A stretch of 64,000 nucleotides of DNA from Corynebacterium casei LMG S-19264 (GCF_000550785.1 NZ_CP004350.1:3049489-3113488), one strand, 5' to 3'. Shown: positions 18,697-28,210, numbered from the stretch's first letter. The notes: generated by a model from the letters alone, not told the origin. Program-made: numbers and translations.

Positions 18697-18793
18697 CATA
18701 GTACTATGCTTGCATAAGTGCACTACAACGACATTTTCACACCTTTCACTGCCGTGGGGAGTACTAAGTCCTGAGCTCAGTACTTAGTACTCC
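18697..18793. promoter_or_regulatory. trp control region with AGTACT palindromes
   Basis: CATAGTACTATG (18697-18708) is a perfect 12-bp palindrome. Positions 18758-18793 form a 36-bp palindrome with a single mismatched pair. The hexamer AGTACT occurs four times (18700, 18760, 18779, 18786). A TATAGA hexamer follows at 18811-18816. This looks like an operator for a repressor of the trp operon; in C. glutamicum the trp promoter is under LtbR, but a match to its site was not checked. Confidence 0.6.
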
Positions 18794-18874
18794 ACTTAAT
18801 ACTTCGGGGGTATAGAGAATGAAATTTCGGGATCTGTATCCCATTTTTTGAACTGTGGTGCTACAGTGTCTTTC

Positions 18875-18919
18875 ATGAAGAACTTGAGCACCGTTAATCT
18901 TTGGTGGTGGCGCGCGTAA
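18875..18919 (+). CDS. trpL: trp leader peptide
   Basis: 14-codon open frame MKNLSTVNLWWWRA with three consecutive Trp codons (TGG at 18902-18910), just upstream of the attenuator and trpE. Ribosome stalling at these codons when charged tRNA-Trp is scarce would favour the antiterminator. TACAGT (18862-18867) lies seven bases before the ATG, so the leader could be translated from a leaderless transcript; a start further upstream near TATAGA 18811 is the alternative. Confidence 0.9.
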   Translation: MKNLSTVNLWWWRA

Positions 18920-18923
18920 CTCG

Positions 18924-18990
18924 CGGGCCTACTTAAAGCTTCCTTCTTTAAAGCTTCCCTAAAACCAGGCTCGCAGTGTGCGGGCCTTTC
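18924..18990 (+). terminator. trp attenuator
   Basis: Terminator stem GGCTCGCA (18968-18975) pairs with TGCGGGCC (18979-18986) with a 3-base loop, then TTTCGTTG. The competing antiterminator can pair CGGGCCT (18924-18930) with AGGCTCG (18967-18973). Together with trpL this is a ribosome-mediated attenuator. Confidence 0.8.
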
Positions 18991-19084
18991 GTTGTCTTAA
19001 GGGACATAACCGGTATAGACCCGCGGACTGCGAGGTTAAAATTTTTAATCTCTAAACCAACACATTCGCGAAAGACAGATAGCT

Positions 19085-20617
19085 ATGACCGGATTTATTA
19101 CTGCATCACGGGCGCTGCCGTACACCACGGACGCCGCCTCGTTATTTGATGCCTTAGCCACCACACATGATTCAATGCTGCTGGAGTCAGCCGATATTGA
19201 ATCTAAGAAAAACGTGCAGTGCCTGGCGGTGGTTGATGCTGCGCTCAAGGTCACGTGCCTCGGGCAGCGTGTCCGCGCCCAGGTACTGACCCCAGCGGGT
19301 CAGGCCATGCTGGCCCGTCTTGAGGAGCAGCTCGCTGACTACCTGGTTGCGCCGGGGGAGTTCGCATTTGAGCCTTCCACGGATATTGATGAGCGCCGTC
19401 GCCTGAAAGCCATTTCGAATGCAGAGGTTCTGCGTAAACTGCAGTTAGATGCAGGTTATTCACACGAAATGCTTCCTTTCTTAGGCGGCGGTTTTGCTTA
19501 TGATTACCTCGATACTTTTGAGGTTCTGCCTGAGGTTCGTGATGGGGAAAATGAGTACCCGGATTATGAATTCGTGGTGGCGCAGACCCTGCTGCACGTG
19601 GATCACCTGAACCAGAGCATTGTTCTTCACGGTGTTGATGTGGATGCGGCAGAGCTAGAGGCACGGCTGGATAAGCATCTGGCTAAGGCACAAGAGCTTT
19701 TCGATGCCCCCGCGGCCGACACCACCGATGCCACTGATACTTCCGGGGCAGCAAATGAAAAGACCGTCACCGTCACCGCAGATATCTTGGACAAGGACTT
19801 CCGCAAGCATGTGGTGAACCTGCAGAAGAATATTTACGAGGGCGATATCTACCAGGTTGTCCCGGCGCGCTCTTTTTCCATGGAATGCCCAGACGCGTTC
19901 GCGGCATATCGCAAGCTGCGGGAGACTAATCCTTCTCCTTACATGTTCTATATCCGCGGTGCGGACTATGAACTAATTGGAGCTTCACCGGAATCTAATT
20001 TGAAGTTCTCAGCTGATACCCGCGAGGTACAGCTTTACCCAATCGCTGGCACGCGCCCACGCGGTGCAACCCACGAATTAGACATCCGCAATGAGCTGGA
20101 TATGCGCACGGATACCAAGGAAGTTGCCGAGCACACCATGCTCGTGGACCTCGCGCGCAATGACCTCGCCCGCGTCGCGGTACCTGGCACGCGTCGCGTG
20201 GCAGATCTCTTGCAAGTAGACCGCTACTCCCGCGTCATGCACTTGGTCTCCCGGGTGGTGGCAGAACTGCACCCAGACTTCGACGCAATTGATGCTTACC
20301 GTGCGTGCATGAACATGGGCACGCTGACCGGTGCACCGAAGCTACGTGCGATGGAACTTGTCCGCAACACCGAGAATAAGCGCCGCGGCTCTTACGGTGG
20401 GGCAGTGGGGTATCTGCGCGGAGACGGCTCCATGGATAACTGCATTGTTATCCGTTCCGCATTCATTAAAAATGACACGGCTATTGTCCAAGCCGGTGCC
20501 GGCGTTGTCCGTGACTCCGTCCCACAATCTGAAGCCGATGAAACTTTGCACAAGGCTTACGCGGTACTGCACGCGATTGCCGCCGCCAACAACGCCACCC
20601 TGGAGGTCATCCGATGA
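19085..20617 (+). CDS. trpE: Anthranilate synthase component I
   Basis: 510-residue chorismate-binding subunit; with TrpG it makes anthranilate from chorismate and glutamine. The feedback element LLESAD is present near residue 37, so tryptophan inhibition is expected. The C-terminal half carries the chorismate-binding signature (GASPESNLKF, PIAGTRPRG, MNMGTLTGAPKLRAMELV). It is the first structural gene after trpL and the attenuator. Its last four bases overlap the trpG start. Confidence 0.97.
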   Translation: MTGFITASRALPYTTDAASLFDALATTHDSMLLESADIESKKNVQCLAVVDAALKVTCLGQRVRAQVLTPAGQAMLARLEEQLADYLVAPGEFAFEPSTDIDERRRLKAISNAEVLRKLQLDAGYSHEMLPFLGGGFAYDYLDTFEVLPEVRDGENEYPDYEFVVAQTLLHVDHLNQSIVLHGVDVDAAELEARLDKHLAKAQELFDAPAADTTDATDTSGAANEKTVTVTADILDKDFRKHVVNLQKNIYEGDIYQVVPARSFSMECPDAFAAYRKLRETNPSPYMFYIRGADYELIGASPESNLKFSADTREVQLYPIAGTRPRGATHELDIRNELDMRTDTKEVAEHTMLVDLARNDLARVAVPGTRRVADLLQVDRYSRVMHLVSRVVAELHPDFDAIDAYRACMNMGTLTGAPKLRAMELVRNTENKRRGSYGGAVGYLRGDGSMDNCIVIRSAFIKNDTAIVQAGAGVVRDSVPQSEADETLHKAYAVLHAIAAANNATLEVIR

Positions 20618-21267
20618 GCACTGTAGAAAACAAGACTGACAACAAGACTAAAAACAAGCCGAAGGTTTTGTTGCTCGATAATCATGATTCTTTCGTCTAC
20701 AACCTTGTTGATGCCCTCTCCGGCTATGACACCGTAGTCATGCGCAATACCGTCACAGTGACGGAAGTGCTCGCGCAACAGCCTGACATGATCGTGCTCT
20801 CCCCAGGCCCGGGTCACCCGACCGAAGCCGGCTGCATGATGGAACTCATCGACACCTTCTTGGGCAAGATTCCACTGCTGGGAATCTGCCTTGGTTTCCA
20901 AGCCTTGCTGGAGCACCACGGTGGGGAAGTGGCGCCCTGCGGTCCGGTCCACGGTTCAACCGACACGATGATTCTTACCGAAGCCGGAACCCAACACCCC
21001 GTGTTCAAGGGGCTGACCACTGATGTGGAACCAGACCAGCCGGACTATGTGGGCACCCAAGTTCCCATCGCTAGGTATCACTCACTTGGCTGCGTCAGCT
21101 TGCCTCAGGGACTGCGCGCTTTGGGCTACATCGATGACATCGTCATGGCTGCAGAAACCGAAGACGGCCTCGCGCTGGGTCTGCAGTTCCACCCCGAATC
21201 CGTGCTTACCCCAACGGGTCCGATCATGTTGGAGCGTTGCGTGGAGCAATTGGCATCGAAAAGCTAA
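20614..21267 (+). CDS. trpG: Anthranilate synthase component II (glutamine amidotransferase)
   Basis: 217-residue class I glutamine amidotransferase that feeds ammonia to TrpE. The catalytic Cys is in GICLGFQALLEHHGG and the His-Glu pair in FHPESVLTP; LLDNHDSFVYNLVDAL and LSPGPGHPTEAG are further hallmarks. The Lys/Asn-rich first 18 residues extend beyond the usual start; no better start is evident. ATGA overlap with trpE. An 84-bp gap to trpD follows, the longest within the operon. Confidence 0.96.
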   Translation: MSTVENKTDNKTKNKPKVLLLDNHDSFVYNLVDALSGYDTVVMRNTVTVTEVLAQQPDMIVLSPGPGHPTEAGCMMELIDTFLGKIPLLGICLGFQALLEHHGGEVAPCGPVHGSTDTMILTEAGTQHPVFKGLTTDVEPDQPDYVGTQVPIARYHSLGCVSLPQGLRALGYIDDIVMAAETEDGLALGLQFHPESVLTPTGPIMLERCVEQLASKS

Positions 21268-21351
21268 AAAGCTTGCTCTAAGCAGACCATTAACCGCATG
21301 TTAAACACTATTTATTACAGTATCTATTAGTAACTAGAAAGGAAGCCCGTC

Positions 21352-22371
21352 ATGGCAGCACCATTGAACGCTTTAACGAAGTACTTGGACAATCCCGCCC
21401 CCACAGTGGAGGAGGCCCAAGAGGTCTTCTACCCACTGACCAACGGTGATTATGACGATATCCACATCGCCGCACTGTTGGCCACCATCCGCACCCGAGG
21501 TGAAACCTTCGCGGACCTGGCTGGCGCGGCAAAGGCCTTCATCAACGCCTCCCGCCCGTTTCCTATCACCGGCAAGGGCATTCTAGACTCCGCCGGCACA
21601 GGTGGTGATGGCACCAACACCATCAACATTTCCACCGGTGCATCCTTGCTCGTCGGCGCTGGCGGCGCAAAAGTTATCAAGTGCGGCAACCGTTCTGTCT
21701 CCTCCAAGTCCGGCTCCGCCGACGCCTTGGAGGCACTCAACATTCCGCTCGACTTGGATGTTGACCGCGCCGTCCGCCAGTTCGAAGAATCAGGTTTTAC
21801 ATTCCTCTACGCACCGGCGTACCACCCTGCCGTCGCGCACGTTATGCCAGTGCGCCGCGCGCTGAAGGTGCCCACCATCTTCAACTCACTCGGCCCCATC
21901 CTTTCCCCGGCGCGCCCAGAGTTCCAGATCATGGGCGTTGCTAATCCACAATCGGGCCGTACCATCGCCGAGGTTTTCAAGGAGCTGGGCCGCGGCCGCG
22001 CGATTGTTATGCACGGCGCGGGCACCGATGAAATTGCCGTTCACGGCCCAACCCAGATCTGGGAGCTGCGTGATGGTGAGATTGAGGAATACACGCTGAA
22101 TCCGGAAGACTTTGGCGTGGGCACCCACCAGCTTTCTGACCTCACTGGTGGTGACGGTGTGGAAAATGCTGCAGCTCTGCGCAAGGTCTTCGACAATGAC
22201 GCACCGGCCGCTCATCGCGATGCCATCGCCACGAATGCCGGCGCAATGTTCTATCTCACCGGGCATGCAGACAGCTTCAAAGAGGGCACGGATAAGGCTT
22301 TGGGCTTGCTTGCCGATGCCACGGTGAAAGATTGGTTGCAGCGCCACGAGGAGGCAAACTATGCCAAATAA
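21352..22371 (+). CDS. trpD: Anthranilate phosphoribosyltransferase
   Basis: 339-residue enzyme transferring phosphoribose from PRPP to anthranilate. DSAGTGGDGTNTINIST is the PRPP pyrophosphate-binding loop and GNRSVSSKSGSADALEAL the anthranilate-side motif; the length is typical. GAAAGGAAG precedes the ATG. The last 11 bases overlap the start of trpCF. Confidence 0.97.
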   Translation: MAAPLNALTKYLDNPAPTVEEAQEVFYPLTNGDYDDIHIAALLATIRTRGETFADLAGAAKAFINASRPFPITGKGILDSAGTGGDGTNTINISTGASLLVGAGGAKVIKCGNRSVSSKSGSADALEALNIPLDLDVDRAVRQFEESGFTFLYAPAYHPAVAHVMPVRRALKVPTIFNSLGPILSPARPEFQIMGVANPQSGRTIAEVFKELGRGRAIVMHGAGTDEIAVHGPTQIWELRDGEIEEYTLNPEDFGVGTHQLSDLTGGDGVENAAALRKVFDNDAPAAHRDAIATNAGAMFYLTGHADSFKEGTDKALGLLADATVKDWLQRHEEANYAK

Positions 22372-23836
22372 GAATCCACTTCCGACAGTTCTCGAAGGAA
22401 TTGTTGAGACCCGCCGGGGGCATCTGGAAGGCATCGCTAAGCGAATTGCGCACGTTGATGTAGATAACCTGCCACGCTCAACCCGCTCCCTGTATGACAA
22501 CCTGCATGGCGCAACCAACGCGTTCATCATGGAGTGCAAGTCTTCATCTCCTTCCCTCGGGTTGATTCGTGAGCACTATGAGCCAGGTGCCATCGCCCGG
22601 ATTTACTCGCGTTATGCCGCCGGTATTTCTGTGCTTTGTGAGCCTGAGCGTTTCGGTGGGGACTATGACCATCTGCAAACCGTTGCCCTGTCCTCGCACC
22701 TGCCTGTGCTGTGCAAAGATTTCATTGTGGATGAAGTTCAAATCCATGCCGCACGCTACTTCGGTGCCGACGCCATCTTATTGATGCTCTCGGTGCTAGA
22801 CGATGAAGAGTACACACGCCTGCAAAGTGAAGCCCACCGATTCGGCCTGGACGTGCTCACCGAAGTCATTGACACCGATGAAGTCGAGCGCGCTATCCGT
22901 TTGGGTGCGAAGATCTTCGGCGTCAATCACCGTAATCTGCACGATCTCAGCATCGATCTGAGCCGCTCCAAGACTCTATCTTCTCTGCTTCCTGAGGGCT
23001 CTGTTGTGGTCTCCGAATCCGGCATTCGCAACAATGCCACCGTGCGCGCTCTTGGCGGTCACTCCAATGGTTTCCTGGTGGGTTCTCAACTCACCTCCAC
23101 CCCGGACATTGACCGCGCCGCCCGTGAGCTGGTCTATGGCCACAACAAGGTCTGCGGACTCACTACCTGGTCTGCTGCCCAAGCCGCTCGCGCCGCTGGG
23201 GCTGTCTACGGCGGACTGGTCTTCGAAGAAGCATCTCCACGCAATGTTTCACGTGAAACAGCGGAAGACATTATTGCCCACGAATCTGATTTGGACTACG
23301 TTGCGGTATCCCGCCGTACCGAAGGCTGGGCCGAGTTAGCTGCCATCGATGGCGTGGAAGCACTGCAATTGCACGCGCCGTACCAAGGCAGCTTCGAAGC
23401 CGAGTTCGAGTACATCCACGCTGTGGTACAAGAAGTTCGCGACTCCGGTATCGCCGTCGCATCCTCCAAGGATGAAGACCTGGACTTCGGCGCAGAGAAG
23501 GAGAGTGGTCTACAAATCTGGCGCGCTGTCTCCATGACTTATGCCGACGGCCCCGCTCTTGCCCAGGCGCTTATCGCGGACAAAGCAGTCGACCGCGTTG
23601 TTCTCGACTCCGGCGATGGCGGAACCGGCACGAGCTTCGACTGGTCCACTGTTCCTGAATCCGTTCTTTCCTCCGCGCTCCTCGCAGGCGGAATTGGCCC
23701 CGATAATGCCGAAGAAGCTCTTCGTGTTGGCACCCTCGGCCTCGACCTCAATTCCGGACTGGAGACCTTCAAGGGCGTTAAGGACACTGGACTCATCGCG
23801 CGCACTTTTGCGACAATTAGAAATTTCCACGCTTAA
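22361..23836 (+). CDS. trpCF: Bifunctional indole-3-glycerol-phosphate synthase / phosphoribosylanthranilate isomerase
   Basis: 491-residue fusion carrying out two successive steps. The N-terminal half (to about residue 260) is [32 protein letters not shown] and [13 protein letters not shown]. The C-terminal half is [29 protein letters not shown] at its start and [28 protein letters not shown] at its end. GAGGAGG precedes the ATG inside trpD. A perfect parS site (23245-23260) lies in the PRAI coding part. Confidence 0.97.
   Translation: MPNKNPLPTVLEGIVETRRGHLEGIAKRIAHVDVDNLPRSTRSLYDNLHGATNAFIMECKSSSPSLGLIREHYEPGAIARIYSRYAAGISVLCEPERFGGDYDHLQTVALSSHLPVLCKDFIVDEVQIHAARYFGADAILLMLSVLDDEEYTRLQSEAHRFGLDVLTEVIDTDEVERAIRLGAKIFGVNHRNLHDLSIDLSRSKTLSSLLPEGSVVVSESGIRNNATVRALGGHSNGFLVGSQLTSTPDIDRAARELVYGHNKVCGLTTWSAAQAARAAGAVYGGLVFEEASPRNVSRETAEDIIAHESDLDYVAVSRRTEGWAELAAIDGVEALQLHAPYQGSFEAEFEYIHAVVQEVRDSGIAVASSKDEDLDFGAEKESGLQIWRAVSMTYADGPALAQALIADKAVDRVVLDSGDGGTGTSFDWSTVPESVLSSALLAGGIGPDNAEEALRVGTLGLDLNSGLETFKGVKDTGLIARTFATIRNFHA
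23245..23260. other. parS site, perfect, in trpCF
   Basis: TGTTTCACGTGAAACA, identical to the corynebacterial parS consensus as I recall it. It is the presumed ParB-binding centromere site, about 40 kb from oriC. Confidence 0.85.
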
Positions 23837-23849
23837 AGGAACATCAGAC

Positions 23850-25073
23850 ATGACTGAAACTTCTACTACGAACGAATCCCGAGAGACACTCCTTCCGGCC
23901 TACTTCGGCGAATTCGGCGGACAATTCGTCCCAGAATCTCTCATCCCTGCCCTCGACCAACTCGAAAAGGCCTTCGTCGATGCCATGGAGGACGAGTCTT
24001 TCCAAAAGGAACTCGCAGACCTCCTGCGTGATTACTTGGGCCGTCCAACCCCGATTACTGAAGTCCACAAGCTCGGCGGCAAGGCGCGCATCTTCCTCAA
24101 ACGCGAGGACCTTGTTCACGGTGGTGCCCACAAGACCAACCAGGTCTTGGGCCAAGCACTGTTGGCTAAGCGCATGGGTAAGACTCGCATCATCGCGGAG
24201 ACCGGCGCCGGACAGCACGGCACCGCGACAGCTCTTGCATGTGCGCTATTAGACCTTGAATGCGTTGTCTACATGGGTGCTAAAGACGTTGCGCGCCAAC
24301 AACCAAACGTGTTCCGCATGGAACTGATGGGCGCCAAAGTCGTACCCGTTGACACCGGCTCCGGCACTTTGAAAGACGCCGTCAACGAAGCATTGCGGGA
24401 CTGGACCGCCACCTTCCATGAGTCGCACTACCTTCTCGGTACCGCCGCCGGCCCGCACCCATTCCCAACCATCGTGCGTGAATTCCACCGCGTCATCTCC
24501 ACTGAGGCGAAGGCGCAGATGCTTGAACGCATCGGCGGTCTGCCAGACTTGGTCGTCGCTTGTGTGGGTGGCGGTTCCAACGCAATTGGCATGTTCGCAG
24601 ATTTTATTGATGAAGAAGGCGTGGAACTTGTCGGCGCTGAGCCCGGCGGAGAAGGCCTCGACTCCGGCAAGCATGGTGCGACCATCAACAATGGCACCAT
24701 CGGTATTTTGCACGGCGCTCGCAGCTACCTCATGCGCAATACCGACGGCCAAGTAGAGGAGTCCTACTCGATCTCCGCCGGACTGGATTACCCAGGCGTA
24801 GGCCCACAGCACGCGCACTTGCACGCTACCGGTCGCGCGAAGTACGTCGGCATTACCGATGCTGAGGCACTTGAAGCTTTCCAGCTGCTCTCCCAACAAG
24901 AGGGCATCATTCCAGCACTCGAATCTTCCCACGCGCTGGCTTATGCGCTCAAGCGCAAGGACGAAGACATCAACATTCTGGTCTCCCTTTCCGGTCGCGG
25001 TGACAAAGACATCGACCACGTTCGCCAGACTCTCGAAGCACACCCTGAGCTTGTCATCAAGGAGAAGAACTAA
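23850..25073 (+). CDS. trpB: Tryptophan synthase beta chain
   Basis: 407-residue PLP enzyme joining indole and serine. The cofactor Lys lies in [16 protein letters not shown], the phosphate loop is [10 protein letters not shown], and LSGRGDKD is near the C terminus. The frame is open upstream to 23541, but ATG 23850 is chosen: TAAAGGAA precedes it, the protein [24 protein letters not shown] then has the normal size, and the upstream extension would overlap trpCF. It is followed by trpA after two bases. Confidence 0.97.
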   Translation: MTETSTTNESRETLLPAYFGEFGGQFVPESLIPALDQLEKAFVDAMEDESFQKELADLLRDYLGRPTPITEVHKLGGKARIFLKREDLVHGGAHKTNQVLGQALLAKRMGKTRIIAETGAGQHGTATALACALLDLECVVYMGAKDVARQQPNVFRMELMGAKVVPVDTGSGTLKDAVNEALRDWTATFHESHYLLGTAAGPHPFPTIVREFHRVISTEAKAQMLERIGGLPDLVVACVGGGSNAIGMFADFIDEEGVELVGAEPGGEGLDSGKHGATINNGTIGILHGARSYLMRNTDGQVEESYSISAGLDYPGVGPQHAHLHATGRAKYVGITDAEALEAFQLLSQQEGIIPALESSHALAYALKRKDEDINILVSLSGRGDKDIDHVRQTLEAHPELVIKEKN

Positions 25074-25075
25074 CC

Positions 25076-25939
25076 ATGACTACAACCCGTGATGGCGCTA
25101 GCCGTTTTGAAGCACTATTTGCTGCACTTGATGAGAAGAACGAAGGTGCATTCGTCCCTTTCCTCATGCTCAATGACCCGACAGCTGAAGACAGCATGGA
25201 AATCATCCGCACCGTCGTCGAAGCAGGCGCTGACGTTCTCGAACTTGGCGTTCCTTTCTCCGACCCAGTTGCTGACGGCCCAACCATTCAGGGCTCACAC
25301 ATCCGCGCTCTGGACAATGGCGCAACCGTTGATAATTCCCTGAACCTAGTTCGCCAAATCCGCGAAGAGTTCCCTGATACTCCCGTCGGCATGCTCATCT
25401 ACGGCAACGTTCCCTTTACCCGTGGGCTAGATAAGTTCTACGAGGAATTCGGTGCTGCTGGCGCTGATGCCATCCTGATCCCGGATGTTCCAGTCCGAGA
25501 AGGCGCACCCTTTGCCGCCGCTGCTGAGAAGGCTGGGGTAGCTCCAGTATTCATCGCTCCGGCCCGTGCTTCAGAGCGCACCCTGGAAGGCGTTGCTAAG
25601 TACTCTAAGGGCTACATTTACGCTGTCTCCCGCGATGGAGTAACCGGTACAGAGCAAGAGTCCCAAACTCTTGGCCTCGACGAGGTAGTTGCCAATATCC
25701 AACGTTATAACGGTGCCCCAGCTCTTCTCGGCTTTGGTATTTCTACGCCAGAGCACGTTGCCGAAGCGATCGCCGCTGGCGCCGCTGGCGCGATTACCGG
25801 CTCAGCAATCACCAAGATTGTCAACGGTTACGTTTCACGTGAAACAGAGGATTCTCCCGCCGTCATTACCAACATGGAAGCTCTGAAGAAAGAAATCACG
25901 GAATACGTCTCCGCGATGAAAGCTGCGACCAAGAAATAA
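25076..25939 (+). CDS. trpA: Tryptophan synthase alpha chain
   Basis: 287-residue TIM-barrel subunit that cleaves indole-3-glycerol phosphate and channels indole to TrpB. The catalytic Glu is in LELGVPFSDPVADGPTIQ, the catalytic Asp in ILIPDVPVREG, and the phosphate-binding stretch is GFGISTPEHVAEA. It is the last gene of the operon, ending at a strong bidirectional terminator. A perfect-core parS lies in the 3' part of the gene. Confidence 0.97.
   Translation: MTTTRDGASRFEALFAALDEKNEGAFVPFLMLNDPTAEDSMEIIRTVVEAGADVLELGVPFSDPVADGPTIQGSHIRALDNGATVDNSLNLVRQIREEFPDTPVGMLIYGNVPFTRGLDKFYEEFGAAGADAILIPDVPVREGAPFAAAAEKAGVAPVFIAPARASERTLEGVAKYSKGYIYAVSRDGVTGTEQESQTLGLDEVVANIQRYNGAPALLGFGISTPEHVAEAIAAGAAGAITGSAITKIVNGYVSRETEDSPAVITNMEALKKEITEYVSAMKAATKK
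25831..25846. other. parS site in trpA
   Basis: CGTTTCACGTGAAACA: the 14-bp core GTTTCACGTGAAAC is perfect and only the outermost base differs from the 16-bp consensus. Confidence 0.8.
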
Positions 25940-25944
25940 AAAAG

Positions 25945-25990
25945 AAGCCTGGTTCCTTCTTACCTCTTTCAAGAGGAAGGAACCAGGCTT
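25945..25990. terminator. Bidirectional terminator, trp operon / symporter
   Basis: AAGCCTGGTTCCTTC (25945-25959) pairs perfectly with GAAGGAACCAGGCTT (25976-25990), and CCTCTT/AAGAGG extends it inside. A-run on the left and T-rich right flank serve both converging genes. Confidence 0.9.
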
Positions 25991-26030
25991 TTATTATGCC
26001 GATTTTCGATCAGACCTGTACCCTAAAGAG

Positions 26031-27311
26031 CTACTTTTCCGCGTGCTTTCCAGAGCCAGTTTCAGCATCAACGCCTTCAATAAACTCAGCCTCGTAGCCT
26101 TCTCCACCCAGGAAGTTCTCTGGGTCATCAGCGTCGACCATCTTATTCTTAGCAAAGCGGTCAACGATCATGGCGATTGCACCGTCACCGGTTACATTCG
26201 CTGCGGTGCCGAAGGAGTCGACCGCGATGTAGGCGGCAATCATCAAAGCAACCATGGAATCGTCGAAGCCCATCATGCTTTGCATCAGACCAACTGCCAC
26301 CATGACTGCGCCACCTGGAACACCCGGTGCGGCAATCATCATTACGCCCAGCAGCAGAATGAATCCTGCTGCCGTCGTCAGGCTAACATTCAGTCCAGCC
26401 AGGTAGACGACTGCAAAGCCATACAACGTCAGCTTGATCATCGAGCCCGATAGGTGAATGGTCGCGCACAGAGGAATAACAAAACCGGCAATCGGCTTGG
26501 AAATCCCGTTGTTCAGTGCGGCCCCGTGAGTAACTGGAATGGAAGCTGCAGATGAAGAAGTACCCAACGCGGTAAAGTACGCAGGCAACATGATGCGCAA
26601 TGCTTTAAATGGGTTGCGCTTGGCAATTGCGCCTGCCACAACGTATTGCAAGATCAGGTACGCAATGGTCATGACGACTGACAGGATTAGCACCTTCGCA
26701 AAGGCAGAAAGCACATCGAGCAGGTTGCCATTCATACCCAGGCCGAGGAACATACCAAAGATATAGATTGGCAATAGTGGGATGACGAATCCCCAGATTA
26801 CTTTGATGACAATAGCTTCCAGCTCGCGCGAAGCGTTGTAAATGGTCTCTGCTGTGACTGCAGTCATTGCAAGGCCGACACAGAAAGCCAGCAGCAACGC
26901 AGTCATAACCTCAAAAGGTGCAGGCATTTCGACTTCGAAGTAAGGTGTCAACGAGCCTTCATCGATGTCGGATACATCCAATCCGAGCGACTGGTTACCA
27001 AGCAATAGTGGATAGAGCAGCTTTGCGGTAATGAGCGCAGTGGCGCCGGCAATAATGGTCGAACCATAAGCAATAGCAGTGGTATATCCCAACCACTTTC
27101 CGGCACCTTTTCCTAGACCAGCAATCGCTGGCGAGATGAGCGCAAAAATCAAGACCGGAATGAAGAAGTTCAGGAAGTTGCTGAACAGCCCATTGAATGT
27201 CGCGAAAATGCGCCCTAGCCATTCTGGGGCAAAAAGACTTACAATAATGCCAAGAACAATCGCGATGATGATCTTGAACAACAGTGAGTCTGTCACTTTT
27301 GACTTAGACAT
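26031..27311 (-). CDS. Dicarboxylate/amino acid:cation symporter (DAACS family)
   Basis: About 426-residue sodium- or proton-coupled symporter of the GltP/SstT/DctA superfamily in the cytoplasmic membrane. The serine-rich re-entrant loop (TALGTSSSAASIPVT) and the substrate/ion motif DSFGTAANVTGDGAIAMIVDR mark the family, with about eight membrane segments. The C-terminal 35 residues are acidic and cytoplasmic. ATG 27311 is chosen; an in-frame TTG lies three codons upstream and neither has a strong ribosome-binding site. The substrate is not predictable. Confidence 0.85.
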   Translation of the reverse strand: MSKSKVTDSLLFKIIIAIVLGIIVSLFAPEWLGRIFATFNGLFSNFLNFFIPVLIFALISPAIAGLGKGAGKWLGYTTAIAYGSTIIAGATALITAKLLYPLLLGNQSLGLDVSDIDEGSLTPYFEVEMPAPFEVMTALLLAFCVGLAMTAVTAETIYNASRELEAIVIKVIWGFVIPLLPIYIFGMFLGLGMNGNLLDVLSAFAKVLILSVVMTIAYLILQYVVAGAIAKRNPFKALRIMLPAYFTALGTSSSAASIPVTHGAALNNGISKPIAGFVIPLCATIHLSGSMIKLTLYGFAVVYLAGLNVSLTTAAGFILLLGVMMIAAPGVPGGAVMVAVGLMQSMMGFDDSMVALMIAAYIAVDSFGTAANVTGDGAIAMIVDRFAKNKMVDADDPENFLGGEGYEAEFIEGVDAETGSGKHAEK

Positions 27312-27486
27312 TGTTTTCAATTCTTTAAACGTGCTGCGGCGGGGATCTACCTACTCACAACTATTCGACAGGGGCTCGCCGCTAACAGGCTGTATTACCT
27401 GTCAAGCGACACGGCACTAACTTTAGCCCACGCCGGAACCTTTCCGACAGTTACTGTTTGGGTATTTTCGCCGATCCGGGATTAGA

Positions 27487-27966
27487 ATGGCCATCATGGT
27501 CGCTGTTGGTATTGTCATGTTGATTTTCGCCGTGTATTGGCTGGGTTTTGGCGGTTTAGCTACCGCCCGCCGACTACCGGGAAACAAGTATTTTGGTCTG
27601 CGTATCCCAGATGTACGCAAGTCGAAAGAAGCCTGGGACGGCTCGCACGTCGTGGCTGGCCCAGTCTGGATCCTCGCTGGCGTTTCTTTCCTCTTTGGCG
27701 CACTCGTTGCATTCCGCGCCTCGGGCTGGATGTGGCTGATCCCCGTCGCCACCGTTCTCATCGCAATTGTTGCAATCTCGGTCGGTTCTAACCTTGGCGC
27801 GCGGGCAGCCCACCTGTACACGCTTAAAGATCAGGAGGAGAACGGCGGCTGCAGTTCCGAAGGTGGCTGCAGCTGTGGCTCCGGCGGATGCGGTTCTTCT
27901 GCAGGAGCTCCACAAGTTGATATGGATGCACTCCGCAACGCGGTCAAAAATGTAGAAGGCGTCTAA
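27487..27966 (+). CDS. SdpI-like membrane protein with Cys-rich tail
   Basis: 159-residue protein with three hydrophobic segments. GNKYFGLRIPDVRKSKEAWDGSH resembles the loop of SdpI-family proteins, and the C-terminal cytoplasmic or external tail is Gly/Ser/Cys-rich with four cysteines (CSSEGGCSCGSGGC), possibly metal-binding. TAGAAT (27483-27488) sits seven bases before the second ATG at 27496, so a leaderless start at 27496 is possible; no ribosome-binding site precedes either ATG. The function is unknown; SdpI itself is an immunity protein against a toxin, which cannot be assumed here. Confidence 0.65.
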   Translation: MAIMVAVGIVMLIFAVYWLGFGGLATARRLPGNKYFGLRIPDVRKSKEAWDGSHVVAGPVWILAGVSFLFGALVAFRASGWMWLIPVATVLIAIVAISVGSNLGARAAHLYTLKDQEENGGCSSEGGCSCGSGGCGSSAGAPQVDMDALRNAVKNVEGV

Positions 27967-27986
27967 TACGCCCCAACACATTCGAA

Positions 27987-28019
27987 AAATTATCCCGGTA
28001 CTTTGTATCGGGATAATTT
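27987..28019 (+). terminator. Hairpin terminator after the SdpI-like gene
   Basis: AAATTATCCCG (27987-27997) pairs with CGGGATAATTT (28009-28019) with an 11-base loop. Confidence 0.65.
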
Positions 28020-28093
28020 GATCCCGACCTCGGAATCACAACACTTCGTATACACACTAATGACAAGGACACACATACAATCTCAAATCCGCA

Positions 28094-28151
28094 GTGACGC
28101 AGATAACATTTGTGTTATAGTTGGCGTGATACCTCGACAGCCGGGGTATCA
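28094..28151 (+). promoter_or_regulatory. adhA promoter with operator dyad and leader hairpin
   Basis: GTGACG (28094-28099) and TATAGT (28116-28121) are 16 bases apart. The dyad ATAACA-TTTG-TGTTAT (28103-28118) spans the spacer and -10. A hairpin TGATACC (28127-28133) / GGTATCA (28145-28151) follows at the start of the leader. Confidence 0.45.
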
Positions 28152-28210
28152 AATTCGCGACAACCACAACTTCACCAAGAAGACGCCGAAAGTCAGATAG
28201 GAGTGGCCCG

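Noticed and set aside
24249..25043. 264-codon minus-strand frame opposite trpB
   Set aside because: Antisense of a highly conserved gene; the composition is that of a shadow frame.
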